A stretch of 64,000 nt of DNA from Zeimonas sp003577305 (GTDB lineage: Bacteria > Pseudomonadota > Gammaproteobacteria > Burkholderiales > Burkholderiaceae_E). The stretch is from positions 62,001 to 126,000 of the forward strand of contig SZOX01000001.1 in the NCBI GenBank assembly GCA_030263385.1, given 5' to 3'. Position 1 is the stretch's first letter. Every line of letters starts with the position of its first letter. The translations under genes were made by a program, and so were the position numbers. Positions 17,789 to 26,096 of the stretch are shown piece by piece. The notes below the pieces were generated by a model. That model was not told where the DNA came from. It saw nothing but the letters and a program-made list of their open reading frames with translations, and did no database searches.

Positions 17789-18735
17789 TTCGCATGCTGA
17801 CCGCATCGTCGCGCCGCGCGCGCCTGGCCGTCGCTTCGCTGCTGCTGGGCGGCGCGGCCTCGTCGTTCGCCGTGAACACCGCCACCATCGTGTCATCTGC
17901 GCTGTCGCCGGACTGCCTCGAATACCGCGTGGTCGGCATCTGCTATTGGCTCTTCTGCACGTGGACGGGCTGCACGGTGCGCACCTCGGTGAAGGTGCGC
18001 CACTACGTGCCCGATGCCGTGGTGTCCAGCTACAGCAACACCGGCGAGAACCCGTGGGTCGAAGTGCGGGCCATGAGCACGCCGAATCCCACGGCGCAGG
18101 CCGGCGGTGACGGCACGACGAACCACGACAACGAGAACAACTTGGCGAAATTCAAGAACGCCGACGTGATCGGGCATCCCGGCGGCTACGCGTTCAGCCA
18201 GTTCGCCAGCGCCTCCGGCTATGCCTGCCAAGGCGCGGGCACGGCGTTCATGCCCTACCTGCTGAGCACCTTGGACACGCTGGCCTGGCGCTACAACATC
18301 CCGGAGATGGCGTATCCGGAAGCGTTGATCCCCGGCATGCGCGAGGTCGGCGGGCGCACCACGCTGGATCTCTGGGGCAACGTCTATCCCCGCGGCGGCT
18401 TCCTGCACCAGACCGATGACTACATGAGCGGCGCCGTGGTCGCGCAGCGCGCCGGCGACATCGTGACGCGGCGCACCCAGCCGCACGTCTACCAGCCGCT
18501 GCTGGCCAACGCGCGCGACGGCTACTGGCCCGCCGGTGCGCTGATGGAGACCGATGCCTCCACCGGCAAGTGGCAGGAACTGCAACCCACGCTCTCCACC
18601 TCCTGCGCGGTCTTCCCACACAACAACACCCGCGTCCAGGCGCAGCAGGGCGACTACGCCTGGGCGCTGTGGCGTCCCTATGCCTGCTGCCAGCGCCGCG
18701 GCCAGGTGTTCCTTGGCAGCGTCGATTTCATGTGA
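17785..18735 (+). CDS. ICE protein, PFL_4710 (TIGR03756) type (TraU-like)
   Basis: Signal peptide (ends near SSFA), then a Cys-rich periplasmic domain with LSPDCLEYRVVGICYWLFC and later PYACCQRRGQVFLGS. Multiple cysteines and the overall pattern resemble TraU-type secretion proteins; TIGR03756 is the ICE family. The GTG start overlaps the preceding stop; an ATG 9 bases downstream is an alternative. Because its neighbour is split by an IS, transcription now depends on read-through or on a promoter in the IS. Confidence 0.75.
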   Translation: MIRMLTASSRRARLAVASLLLGGAASSFAVNTATIVSSALSPDCLEYRVVGICYWLFCTWTGCTVRTSVKVRHYVPDAVVSSYSNTGENPWVEVRAMSTPNPTAQAGGDGTTNHDNENNLAKFKNADVIGHPGGYAFSQFASASGYACQGAGTAFMPYLLSTLDTLAWRYNIPEMAYPEALIPGMREVGGRTTLDLWGNVYPRGGFLHQTDDYMSGAVVAQRAGDIVTRRTQPHVYQPLLANARDGYWPAGALMETDASTGKWQELQPTLSTSCAVFPHNNTRVQAQQGDYAWALWRPYACCQRRGQVFLGSVDFM

Positions 18736-18744
18736 GGTGCTTCG

Positions 18745-20145
18745 ATGAAAGCGTCCCTTCTTCAACTCCTCCAACGCGCCAAGCCCCATGCCTTGAGCGT
18801 GGCGCTCGCGTGCGCCGTGACTGCTGCTGCCGGCGTCGCCTGGGCGCAGACGCGCATCGACCGCAACGGCGTCGGCGTGAGCGGCAGCATCATCGGCGAC
18901 GACGTGCTCTACAGCATCGGCGGCGGTCGCGCCGTGTCCATGGGCGGCGCCGGGAACATGCAGAGCATCGGTGTCGGCGTCGGCTGGAACAGCAATCTCA
19001 TCTGCGGCAACATGAGCATCACGACGACGCTGCAGAACCAGCTCAATGGCCTGACCAACGGCTTCCAGGCCATCATGTCGTCGGTCATCCAGAACGCCAC
19101 CGCCGCGGTCGCGTCCTTGCCGGCGCTGATCATCCAGCGCGCCGATCCGGGCCTGTACAACCTGCTCACCAACGGCGTGTTGCAAGCGCGGCTGGACTTC
19201 GATCGCAGCAAGATGACCTGCCGCGCGATCGCCAACCGCATGGCGGACATGGCCGGCGGCCAAGCCGGCTGGGACCAGTTGGCCGAGGGCTTTGCGCTAC
19301 GCGATTCGGTCAGCAGCACCGACGCGGTGTCGGCCGTCGATCAGGCCGAGTCGAACCGGGGCAACAACGGCGTGCCTTGGGTCGGCGGCAACAGCGCGGG
19401 CGGCTCCGGCCAGAGTTCGATCAAGGTGGTCGCCGATGTGACCCGTGCGGGCTATAACTTGCTCAACGGCCGCGGCGTCTCGGACACGTCGTCGATCCCG
19501 CGCGCGTCCTGCAACAACCGCCTGACTTGCCTCACCTGGTCCTCGCCGCAGCAGGCCGCGGACTTCGCTACGCGCGTGCTGGGCGAGCGCGAGCAGCGCA
19601 CCTGCGAGACCTGCACCAAGACGCAGACCACGCCGGGCGTCGGCCTGACGCCGGTGATCCAGGAAGAGTACGAGACCAAGCTGCTGGCCCTGCAGGAACT
19701 GGTCACAGGCGCGAAGCCGACGACGGTGGCGAACCTCGAGGCGGCCGGCAGCAACTCGCTGCCGTTCACCCGTGGCCTGATCGAGGCGCTGCGCGACGAG
19801 CCCGATCAGGACTTGCTCGGCAAGCGCCTGGCCTCCGAGGCGGCGCTGTCGTCCGTGCTGGAGAAGGCGCTGCTGCTTCAGCGCACGCTGCTGACTGGCA
19901 AGAAGGAGCCCAACGTCGCCGCCAACGAGCTGGCCGTGAAGGCGGTCGATCAAGAGAACAGCGCGTTGGAGCAGGAGATCAACAACCTCAAGACCGAGCT
20001 GGAGCTGCGGCGCACGTTGGCGGGCAACTCGGCCATGGCGATCGTGCAGCGGCATGGCATGCGCGCCGCCGGCTCGCGCGGCATCTTCGAGGGCGACACT
20101 ACGCGCGACCGGCTCAAGGAAGTGCAGAAGCCGAGGAACAACTGA
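18745..20145 (+). CDS. ICE protein, PFL_4711 (TIGR03755) type
   Basis: The 466-residue product has a signal peptide (to about residue 33), a Gly-rich beta region (DRNGVGVSGSIIGDDVLYS), then helical stretches and a C-terminal coiled coil (NSALEQEINNLKTELELRR). Cysteines cluster near CNNRLTCLTW and CETCTKTQT. These features fit TIGR03755, a periplasmic TraH-like secretion component. It starts 9 bases after the TraU-like gene and overlaps the next gene (TGATG). Confidence 0.75.
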   Translation: MKASLLQLLQRAKPHALSVALACAVTAAAGVAWAQTRIDRNGVGVSGSIIGDDVLYSIGGGRAVSMGGAGNMQSIGVGVGWNSNLICGNMSITTTLQNQLNGLTNGFQAIMSSVIQNATAAVASLPALIIQRADPGLYNLLTNGVLQARLDFDRSKMTCRAIANRMADMAGGQAGWDQLAEGFALRDSVSSTDAVSAVDQAESNRGNNGVPWVGGNSAGGSGQSSIKVVADVTRAGYNLLNGRGVSDTSSIPRASCNNRLTCLTWSSPQQAADFATRVLGEREQRTCETCTKTQTTPGVGLTPVIQEEYETKLLALQELVTGAKPTTVANLEAAGSNSLPFTRGLIEALRDEPDQDLLGKRLASEAALSSVLEKALLLQRTLLTGKKEPNVAANELAVKAVDQENSALEQEINNLKTELELRRTLAGNSAMAIVQRHGMRAAGSRGIFEGDTTRDRLKEVQKPRNN

Positions 20146-20504
20146 TGGGCGAGATCGCACGGACCTGGTGGCGGCCGGCTTGGCTGTTCAGCCGGCGCGT
20201 GGGCGTCGCGCTGCTATGGCTGGCGCTGATCATCGGCATCGCTGTGACCGTGAATGTCGTCGGCATCCGCATCGTCGGCGGCATCGACGGCTGGGAGCAC
20301 TGGCTGCGCGCGCACTCGGCGCACTTCCTCGTGTGGCGGCACGCCCTGTATGCGGTGACGGCCTACGGCTGGTGGCGGATGCGCGTGCGGCTTCGGCAGC
20401 GCGAGCCCGGCCCGGAAACGCATCGGCGCTTGCTGCGCGTCGAGATCGCGGCCGTCGTCACCGTCGTGCTGCTCGAAGCGAGCCAACTGCTGCGCGCTGG
20501 CTGA
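20145..20504 (+). CDS. ICE transfer-region membrane protein, unnamed
   Basis: A 119-residue protein with three hydrophobic segments (about residues 18-45, 60-75 and 92-110) and Arg-rich loops. I recognise it only by position: a small membrane protein between the TIGR03755 and traG genes is usual in this ICE class. The start ATG overlaps the previous stop. No enzymatic motif is visible. Confidence 0.65.
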   Translation: MGEIARTWWRPAWLFSRRVGVALLWLALIIGIAVTVNVVGIRIVGGIDGWEHWLRAHSAHFLVWRHALYAVTAYGWWRMRVRLRQREPGPETHRRLLRVEIAAVVTVVLLEASQLLRAG

Positions 20505-20514
20505 GGGGAACGCC

Positions 20515-22032
20515 ATGACGCTCTACACGACGGACTATCTGGAGTATTACCTCACCCTGGTGGCCTGGATCGTCAACAACGGCATCTGGAGCATCCTGGT
20601 GGCCAGCGGTGTGTTCGCCTTGCCGTTCGTCGCCATCACGATCCAGGAGTGGCTACGGGCGCGGGCCGAGGGCGCGGACGAAGGCAACAAGGGCGTGCTG
20701 TCGTCCATGCGCATCGAGAACCGGGTGTGGGTGGCGATCGTGGTGATCCTGTTCGCCGGCATTCCCTTCATTCCCGTCGACCTGAGCACCATCCGCTTCG
20801 ACACCACCCGCTCGGCGCAGTGCCAGGTCAACATCCCGCAGCCGGCCAACACGGGCTGGTCCAATGCCTACACGACACTGAACAACCAGAGCGCGCTGGT
20901 GCCGGTGTGGTGGTTCGCCATGCACGCACTGTCCAAGGCCGTGACGGGCGCCGCGGTGGCGGCCATCCCGTGCGGGACGGATCTCAGGCAGATGCGGATG
21001 GACGTGGACGCGACCCGCATCAACGACCCGGTGCTCGCCCAGGAGGTCGGCGATTTCGTGCACGACTGCTATGCACCTTCGCGCGCCAAGCTTTTCATGA
21101 GCCGCCCGACGCTCTCCGACGAGCAGATGAACGACGTGACCTGGATCGGCTCCAGCTACTTCCTAGGCAATCCCGGCTTCTACGACACCTACCACTCCAA
21201 CACGCCGCGCACGGCGTGGCCCTATGACGCAACGCGCGATGCAGGCCTGGCCCAGGTCGATAGCGGCGGTGGCTATCCGACCTGTCGGCAGTGGTGGTCG
21301 GACGGCAGCAGCGGCCTACGCTCGCGCCTGCTGGCCCAGGTCGATCCCGACCTGTTGACGCGCCTCGGCCGCTGGGCGGGGTTCCTGTCGCAGAACGAGG
21401 TGAACGACTCGGTGGTCCGCGCCGTGGTCTCACCACGCCAGCAGAAGATGAACCAGGGATCGGTCTACACCGACTACGGCGGGCAGATCGAGAAGACGCT
21501 GCCCAACATCGTGACGCGCGGCGCTGGCGACTTGGGGATGACGATAGGCGCGCTCGGCATCTTCCCGGCGATGGACGTGGTGCGCCAGGCGCTGCCGATG
21601 GTGCTCTCGCTGCTCAAGATGGCGCTGGTGGTCTGCATTCCGCTGGTGCTGGTGTTCGGCACCTACGAGCTGAAGGCGCTGGTCACCGTGAGCTGCGTGC
21701 AGTTCGCCTTGTTTTTTGTCGATTTCTGGTTCCAGCTCGCTCGCTGGCTCGACAGCACCATCCTTGATGCGCTCTATGGGTGGGGCTTCGGAGCGAACCG
21801 GCCGCACAGCAACTTTGATCCGTTGATCGGGCTAAACAATGCCTTCGGAGATATGTTGTTGAACTTCGTGATGGCGACGATGTTCATCGTGCTGCCGGGC
21901 TTTTGGGTAACGGCTTTGGCCTGGGTGGGAGTTCGCGCGGGCAACGCGCTGCAGGGACTGTCCGATGGGACGAGGGCTGCAGGACAGGCCGGCTCCAAGG
22001 GAACAGGCATGGTCATCCGCGGCGCGAAATAG
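20515..22032 (+). CDS. traG: TraG N-terminal-domain transfer protein
   Basis: A 505-residue polytopic membrane protein with helices near residues 15-45 and 70-90, a large periplasmic loop (about 90-360), and a hydrophobic C-terminal third (about 360-480). The TraG N-terminal domain is involved in pilus assembly and mating-pair stabilisation. MTLYTTDYLEYYLTLVAWIV at the N-terminus is typical for the ICE version. It is the last gene of the plus-strand transfer operon and converges with the DUF3742 gene 4 bases away. Confidence 0.8.
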   Translation: MTLYTTDYLEYYLTLVAWIVNNGIWSILVASGVFALPFVAITIQEWLRARAEGADEGNKGVLSSMRIENRVWVAIVVILFAGIPFIPVDLSTIRFDTTRSAQCQVNIPQPANTGWSNAYTTLNNQSALVPVWWFAMHALSKAVTGAAVAAIPCGTDLRQMRMDVDATRINDPVLAQEVGDFVHDCYAPSRAKLFMSRPTLSDEQMNDVTWIGSSYFLGNPGFYDTYHSNTPRTAWPYDATRDAGLAQVDSGGGYPTCRQWWSDGSSGLRSRLLAQVDPDLLTRLGRWAGFLSQNEVNDSVVRAVVSPRQQKMNQGSVYTDYGGQIEKTLPNIVTRGAGDLGMTIGALGIFPAMDVVRQALPMVLSLLKMALVVCIPLVLVFGTYELKALVTVSCVQFALFFVDFWFQLARWLDSTILDALYGWGFGANRPHSNFDPLIGLNNAFGDMLLNFVMATMFIVLPGFWVTALAWVGVRAGNALQGLSDGTRAAGQAGSKGTGMVIRGAK

Positions 22033-22036
22033 CCTG

Positions 22037-22408
22037 CTACCGCTCGTCCTTGAAGCGAGGGTCGGGATCGTCGCTGTAGTTCATCGGATCGTAGAAGACG
22101 CTGCGCTTGTGATCCGCTTGGTCGCCGATCGCCCATTCCTCGGATTCGTCGCTTGCAACGTCGCGAGCCATCCAGGCAGCAGCCACTACAAAGGCAAGTA
22201 GTAGCGCGAACCAAACCGCGACGTAAAGCAGTACGCCGAGCGCAGCGAGCTTGACGAGCAGCAGAAGTGCCTTAGCGACTCCAGGGGCGAAGCCGTTAGC
22301 AATCAGGCTTTGCGCGGCTCGCCGCTCCAACCGTGCGCAACCGCGCCAGAGCCGGCCAAGGTTTCGGCCTGCGCGTTCGACGAATGTGGTCTGAGCTGCG
22401 GTTTTCAT
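22037..22408 (-). CDS. DUF3742 family membrane protein
   Basis: A 123-residue protein with an N-terminal helix carrying FVERAGRNLGRLWRGC, two close membrane helices (about residues 45-82) and an acidic tail with FYDPMNYSDDPDPRF. DUF3742 proteins accompany traG in PFGI-1-class ICEs; function is unknown. It is transcribed against the transfer operon. Confidence 0.8.
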   Translation of the reverse strand: MKTAAQTTFVERAGRNLGRLWRGCARLERRAAQSLIANGFAPGVAKALLLLVKLAALGVLLYVAVWFALLLAFVVAAAWMARDVASDESEEWAIGDQADHKRSVFYDPMNYSDDPDPRFKDER

Positions 22409-22534
22409 GGTGGCTACCTCATGCTGTCCTTCGTATCGCCTCGATGCTCGTCATTCGATGGGTTGATTGAATCCTGCGTCAAATCTCAACGATGAGTGGA
22501 AATCCTCTGCAACATCCAATCAGGCCGTCCCGAG

Positions 22535-22646
22535 CTATTTATCCTTCGCCGGCTGCCAATCTGCCTGGCTCGCCTTCACCAGCGCCGACCAATCGTCGGG
22601 TGGGTTGCCGCGGCCGAGCATCTTCTCGAATACGGCATACGGGTCG
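22535..22646 (-). pseudogene. yhaV: yhaV toxin gene, 3' part, separated by IS21 element
   Basis: On the minus strand this encodes DPYAVFEKMLGRGNPPDDWS and a short tail ending AKDK. It matches the C-terminus of YhaV RNase toxins (type II, PrlF/YhaV). The N-terminal two thirds lie 2.46 kb away beyond an IS21-family element, in the same orientation and joining in frame at SDP|YAVF. Confidence 0.85.
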
Positions 22647-22745
22647 TGGCCGGCGACAATTAGCCTGACCGGTTGACGACAACTATCTTGGCCGGTCGAC
22701 CTGGACCGGGCGGTCCTGGATGCGTGGCTACAGTGCGCCCTCGAT

Positions 22746-24260
22746 GTGGACGTCGAGGGGAACTGGGTGCCCGGCGAGAGGATCACGGACCGACAGGTGA
22801 ACGAGTACAAGAGGTACCGGCTGGCGAACAGCCAGGAGACGGCGGCTGCCAAGGCCGGGATGAGCGTACGGACGGCGCGCCGGGTGGAACGGGCGACGGC
22901 GTTGCCGTCGCAGCGGGAGCCGCGGGCATGGCGAACACGCGAGGATCCGCTGGCGGCGGTGTGGGACACGGAGGTGGTGCCGCTGCTCGAGCGCGATGCG
23001 CAGCTGAATGGGGTCACGCTGCTCGAGGAGTTGCAGCGCCGGCACCCAGGGCAGTACCCGCACGCGGTGCTGCGCACGTTGCAGCGCCGGCTGCGGCAGT
23101 GGCGAGCGCTGCACGGGGCAGAGCGCGAGGTGTACTTCGCGCAGGAGCATCCCCCGGGGCGACTGGGGCTGTCGGACTTCACCGTCGCAAACGACCTTGA
23201 GGTCAAGATCGGTGGGGCCTCGTTCGATCACCGGCTCTACCAGTTTGCGTTGGCGCACTCTGGCTGGCGGCACGCCGAGGTGGTCGAAGGTGGCGAGAGC
23301 TTCCTGGCGCTGTCGTCGGGTCTGCAGGCGGCGCTGTGGCGCTTGGGCGGGGTGCCCGAGGAGCACCGCACCGACAGCCTGTCAGCGGCGTTCAACAACT
23401 TGGCCGAGTGCGAGGAACTGACGCGGCGCTACGAGGGGCTGTGTGCGCATTACGGGATGCGGGCGAGCCGTTGCAACCCGGGGCAGTCGCACGAGAACGG
23501 CTCGATCGAGGCGCGCAACGGCTCGCTGAAGGTGGCGATCGACCAGGCGCTTCGGCTGCGCGGCTCGCGCAAGTTCGAGACCCGCGCCGATTACGACGCG
23601 TTCGTCGCGACGGTGGTGCAGCGGATGAACGGGCGGCTGGGCAAGCGATTCGACGCTGAGCGGGCGGCACTGCGGAGCTTGCCGGCGAGGCGAACTGCCG
23701 AGTACGTGGAGGTGCCGGTGCGGGTGAGCAAGTTCGGCACGTTCATGGTGAACCGGGTGCTGTACTCGACGACGAGCCGACTGATCGGTTACCGGCTGAT
23801 GGTGCGCGAGTACGCCGAGCACATCGAGGGTTGGTTGGGCGGGGTGTGCGTGCTGCGCGCGCCGCGCGGCAACAGAAGCGGCGACAGCCGCCGGGGCAAG
23901 GTCATCGACTACCGGCACTTGGTGGAGGCGCTGCAGCGCAAGCCGGCGGCACTGGCGCGCTGGGTGCACCGCGACGCCGCGTTCCCGCGGCCGGTGTACC
24001 GACAGACGTGGGAGCGGTTGATCGCGGAGCGCCCGGAGCGGGAGGCGTGCCGCACGATGGTGGGACTGCTGGCACTGGCGGCCAAGGGGTACGAAGCGCA
24101 GCTGGCGGGTGAGCTCGAGCAGTTGATCGAGATCGACGTGCTGCCCGAGCTCGACGCCATCACGCAGTTGCTGGCGCCGCCGGCGACCGTGATCCCCACC
24201 GTGCGGGTCGAGTTGCCGGAACTGAAGCGTTACGACGAGGTGCTCGGAGGTCGGCCATGA
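22746..24260 (+). CDS. istA: IS21 transposase IstA
   Basis: The 504-residue protein begins with an HTH segment (AAAKAGMSVRTARRVERA) and has a DDE integrase core: Asp in GLSDFTVAND, Asp in EEHRTDSLSAAF, and Glu in SHENGSIEARNGSLK. It ends with the C-terminal domain that contacts IstB. It overlaps istB by 4 bases, as in other IS21 elements. The frame is intact. Confidence 0.93.
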   Translation: MDVEGNWVPGERITDRQVNEYKRYRLANSQETAAAKAGMSVRTARRVERATALPSQREPRAWRTREDPLAAVWDTEVVPLLERDAQLNGVTLLEELQRRHPGQYPHAVLRTLQRRLRQWRALHGAEREVYFAQEHPPGRLGLSDFTVANDLEVKIGGASFDHRLYQFALAHSGWRHAEVVEGGESFLALSSGLQAALWRLGGVPEEHRTDSLSAAFNNLAECEELTRRYEGLCAHYGMRASRCNPGQSHENGSIEARNGSLKVAIDQALRLRGSRKFETRADYDAFVATVVQRMNGRLGKRFDAERAALRSLPARRTAEYVEVPVRVSKFGTFMVNRVLYSTTSRLIGYRLMVREYAEHIEGWLGGVCVLRAPRGNRSGDSRRGKVIDYRHLVEALQRKPAALARWVHRDAAFPRPVYRQTWERLIAERPEREACRTMVGLLALAAKGYEAQLAGELEQLIEIDVLPELDAITQLLAPPATVIPTVRVELPELKRYDEVLGGRP

Positions 24261-25033
24261 GCTCGGTCGCCCAGGGAAGGCTCGCCCTGATGCTGACCGA
24301 GCTGCGGCTACCCACGGTCAAGCAGTTGGCCGCCGACATCTGCGAGCAGGCCGACCGCGAAGGCTGGCCGGGGCTGCGGCTGCTGGAGGCGCTGTTCGAG
24401 CACGAGATGGCGCAGCGCGAGGTACGTCGCATCGCGCGCCACCGGCTGGAGTCGGGGCTGCCGCCCGAGAAGCTGCTCTCGAGCTTCGAGTTCGCGGCGG
24501 TGCCCACGGTCTCGAAGGCGCAGATCAGCGCGTTGGCCGAGGCCGACGCATGGCTCAAGCAGGGAGGCAACCTGCTGCTGTTCGGGCCGCCCGGCGTCGG
24601 GAAGACGCATCTGGTAGCTGGGCTCGGACACGCTCTGGTCGAAGCCGGGCACCGGGTGCTGTTCACGCGCACCAGTGAGTTGGTGCAGCGCTTGCAGGCG
24701 GCGCGCCGGGAGCTTCGGCTGCCCCAGGAACTGAGCAAGCTCGATCGCTTCGACCTGCTGATCCTCGACGACATCAGCTACGTACGGCGCGACCAGGCCG
24801 AGACCTCGGTGCTGTTCGAGTTGATCGCCGAGCGTTACGAGCGGCGCAGCCTGGCAATCACGGCCAACACGCCCTTCTCGGAATGGGGTGCCGTGTTCCC
24901 CGAACCGGCGATGACGGTGGCCGCCATCGACCGCTTGGTGCACCACGCGACGATCCTGGAGATGAACGTCGAGAGCTACCGGCGGCGCGCCGCCCGGCCG
25001 GGGCATGCCCCGGCCGGGCGAAAGGCCAAGTGA
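24257..25033 (+). CDS. istB: IS21 helper ATPase IstB
   Basis: A 258-residue DnaC-like AAA+ protein: P-loop FGPPGVGKTHL (about residues 112-122), Walker B LLILDDISY (about 169-177) and the sensor region ITANTPFSEWG. IstB assists target capture by IstA. The copy appears intact and ends about 75 bases before the right terminus of the element. Confidence 0.93.
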   Translation: MSSVAQGRLALMLTELRLPTVKQLAADICEQADREGWPGLRLLEALFEHEMAQREVRRIARHRLESGLPPEKLLSSFEFAAVPTVSKAQISALAEADAWLKQGGNLLLFGPPGVGKTHLVAGLGHALVEAGHRVLFTRTSELVQRLQAARRELRLPQELSKLDRFDLLILDDISYVRRDQAETSVLFELIAERYERRSLAITANTPFSEWGAVFPEPAMTVAAIDRLVHHATILEMNVESYRRRAARPGHAPAGRKAK

Positions 25034-25108
25034 GCGAGCAGGAATGAACCGCGCATCCACCGGCCAAGATAATTGACGCCGACCGGCCAGGATAGTTGAC
25101 GCCGGGCA

Positions 25109-25467
25109 GGGTCGGACTTGCTGCCCGCCGAACGCAGCGTCTGCTCGTCGTTGACCCAGGCGAAGACGATGGCCTTCGCCTTGGAGTCGTAGCGAAAGAA
25201 CAGCCGGAATCGCCGCCCGATCTTCGCGCGCCGCCAGTGGCGGTACGCCGGCCCCAGCGTGTTGCCCTGACGGTATTCGTCGCGCGCCGGATCTGTCGGC
25301 ACGACGTCCATGATCAACTGGCTCAACGCCCGGAACAACTTGACGTTGGCATTGCCCTCGAAGCCCCGCGGGTCGCTCTGCTCTGCTCGATGTGCTGCCG
25401 CCTGCAGCTTGCGCAACTGCTCGATCACGCCCTCGTGGAACAGCAGCGTCCAGCCATGCCGCTGCAT
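25109..25467 (-). pseudogene. yhaV: yhaV toxin gene, 5' part, interrupted by IS21 element
   Basis: This encodes the N-terminal two thirds of a YhaV-type toxin: MQRHGWTLLFHEGVIEQL, GPAYRHWRRAKIGRRFRLFF and FAWVNDEQTLRSAGSKSDP, after which the frame enters the IS. YhaV is a ribosome-associated RNase of the RelE superfamily; the lost C-terminus includes conserved residues, so the toxin is probably dead. The start codon overlaps the last base of the prlF stop, showing the original operon. Confidence 0.85.
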
Positions 25468-25784
25468 CAGAGAGCCACTTCGCCTTCGATGTCTTCATCG
25501 AGATCCACCGCGTGGCCGGCGTGCTCCAGCATGGCCCGCGCCAGATCCTCCGGCAGGGACCGCACGTGGCGCCCCGCCCGGATGTCCGCTTCCAGCAACC
25601 CGAGGAAGGCACCGATGGCCGGGTCTTCGTGCTCGGCGTCGACCCGCGTGACGACGATTTCCCCGCCGCGCATGTCGAATGCCACCTTGCCTCCGGTGTC
25701 CACGCCCAGCGCCTGCCGGATCGACTTTGGCAGCGTGAGCTGGCCCTTGGAGGTCAGCGTGGCGACTTCGTGGATTTCGGGCAT
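25467..25784 (-). CDS. prlF: PrlF-type antitoxin (AbrB/SpoVT fold)
   Basis: The 105-residue product starts with a swapped-hairpin AbrB domain (EVATLTSKGQLTLPKSIRQA) and has an acidic C-terminal region (LEHAGHAVDLDEDIEGEVAL) that would bind the toxin. The ATG was chosen because an AGGAGA site lies 6 bases upstream, and a longer in-frame start would cover the promoter and operator. PrlF neutralises YhaV and represses its own operon. Here the antitoxin is intact while its toxin is split. Confidence 0.87.
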   Translation of the reverse strand: MPEIHEVATLTSKGQLTLPKSIRQALGVDTGGKVAFDMRGGEIVVTRVDAEHEDPAIGAFLGLLEADIRAGRHVRSLPEDLARAMLEHAGHAVDLDEDIEGEVAL

Positions 25785-25811
25785 GGCGGTTCTCCTGGTA
25801 GCAGGAACCAC

Positions 25812-25840
25812 AGCGTAAGGAAATTTCCTTACCTTGTCAA
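25812..25840 (-). promoter_or_regulatory. prlF-yhaV promoter with palindromic operator
   Basis: On the minus strand a perfect -35 box TTGACA (25835-25840) is 17 bases from a -10-like TACGCT (25812-25817). An 18-bp perfect palindrome, GTAAGGAAATTTCCTTAC (25815-25832), fills the spacer. Its position means a bound antitoxin would block RNA polymerase directly. The -10 box matches consensus only partly. Confidence 0.7.
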
Positions 25841-25978
25841 TCTGAGCGAGCATCGGACCTCCGGGCAGTGGTCGAAGAACGGCCATCGTAGGTACGGCAC
25901 AGCCTGCCTTCCCGATTCAATCCGACCTGGGCCAGCACCGCATTGGTCCTCGCCACGGCAGGAGTCGCTGCCCTATAT

Positions 25979-26066
25979 CCAAAGGCTTCCAAAGGCCAAA
26001 GGGCTGGGGAAGGGGCAAGGGAATGGAGCCAAGGGGAAAGGCCCTACCCGAAAAGGCCAAAAGGCG
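25979..26066 (+). repeat. Purine-rich AAAGG repeats with a G-quadruplex motif upstream of traI
   Basis: Six AAAGG units occur in this stretch, and GGGCTGGGGAAGGGGCAAGGG-type spacing (26001-26021) meets the four-tract G-quadruplex pattern. It lies in a 312-base gap between prlF and the relaxase gene with no supportable ORF. It could be a regulatory leader or part of the transfer origin; neither is proven. Confidence 0.5.
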
Positions 26067-26096
26067 CCCCCACGCAGCCCGTCTACAGGGTTCGCC

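Larger units (their letters stand above)
22647..25108 (+). mobile_element. IS21-family insertion sequence inserted in yhaV
   Basis: The 2462-bp element starts TGGCCGGCG and ends CGCCGGGCA, giving the TG...CA termini of the family. Each end carries two tandem copies of a repeat of the form CAAYTATCYTGGCCGGT, and the outer 50 bases of both ends align as long imperfect inverted repeats. The 6-bp sequence GGGTCG flanks both sides (22641-22646, 25109-25114), a target duplication. It contains complete istA and istB. Confidence 0.93.

Noticed and set aside
25979..26066. AAAGG-rich stretch as a CRISPR-like array
   Set aside because: Units are short, irregular and without unique spacers of constant length.
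25392..26096. N-terminal extension of the relaxase through the G-rich repeat
   Set aside because: The open frame crosses the prlF operon and low-complexity DNA; the conserved TraI N-terminus begins at the ATG at 26097.
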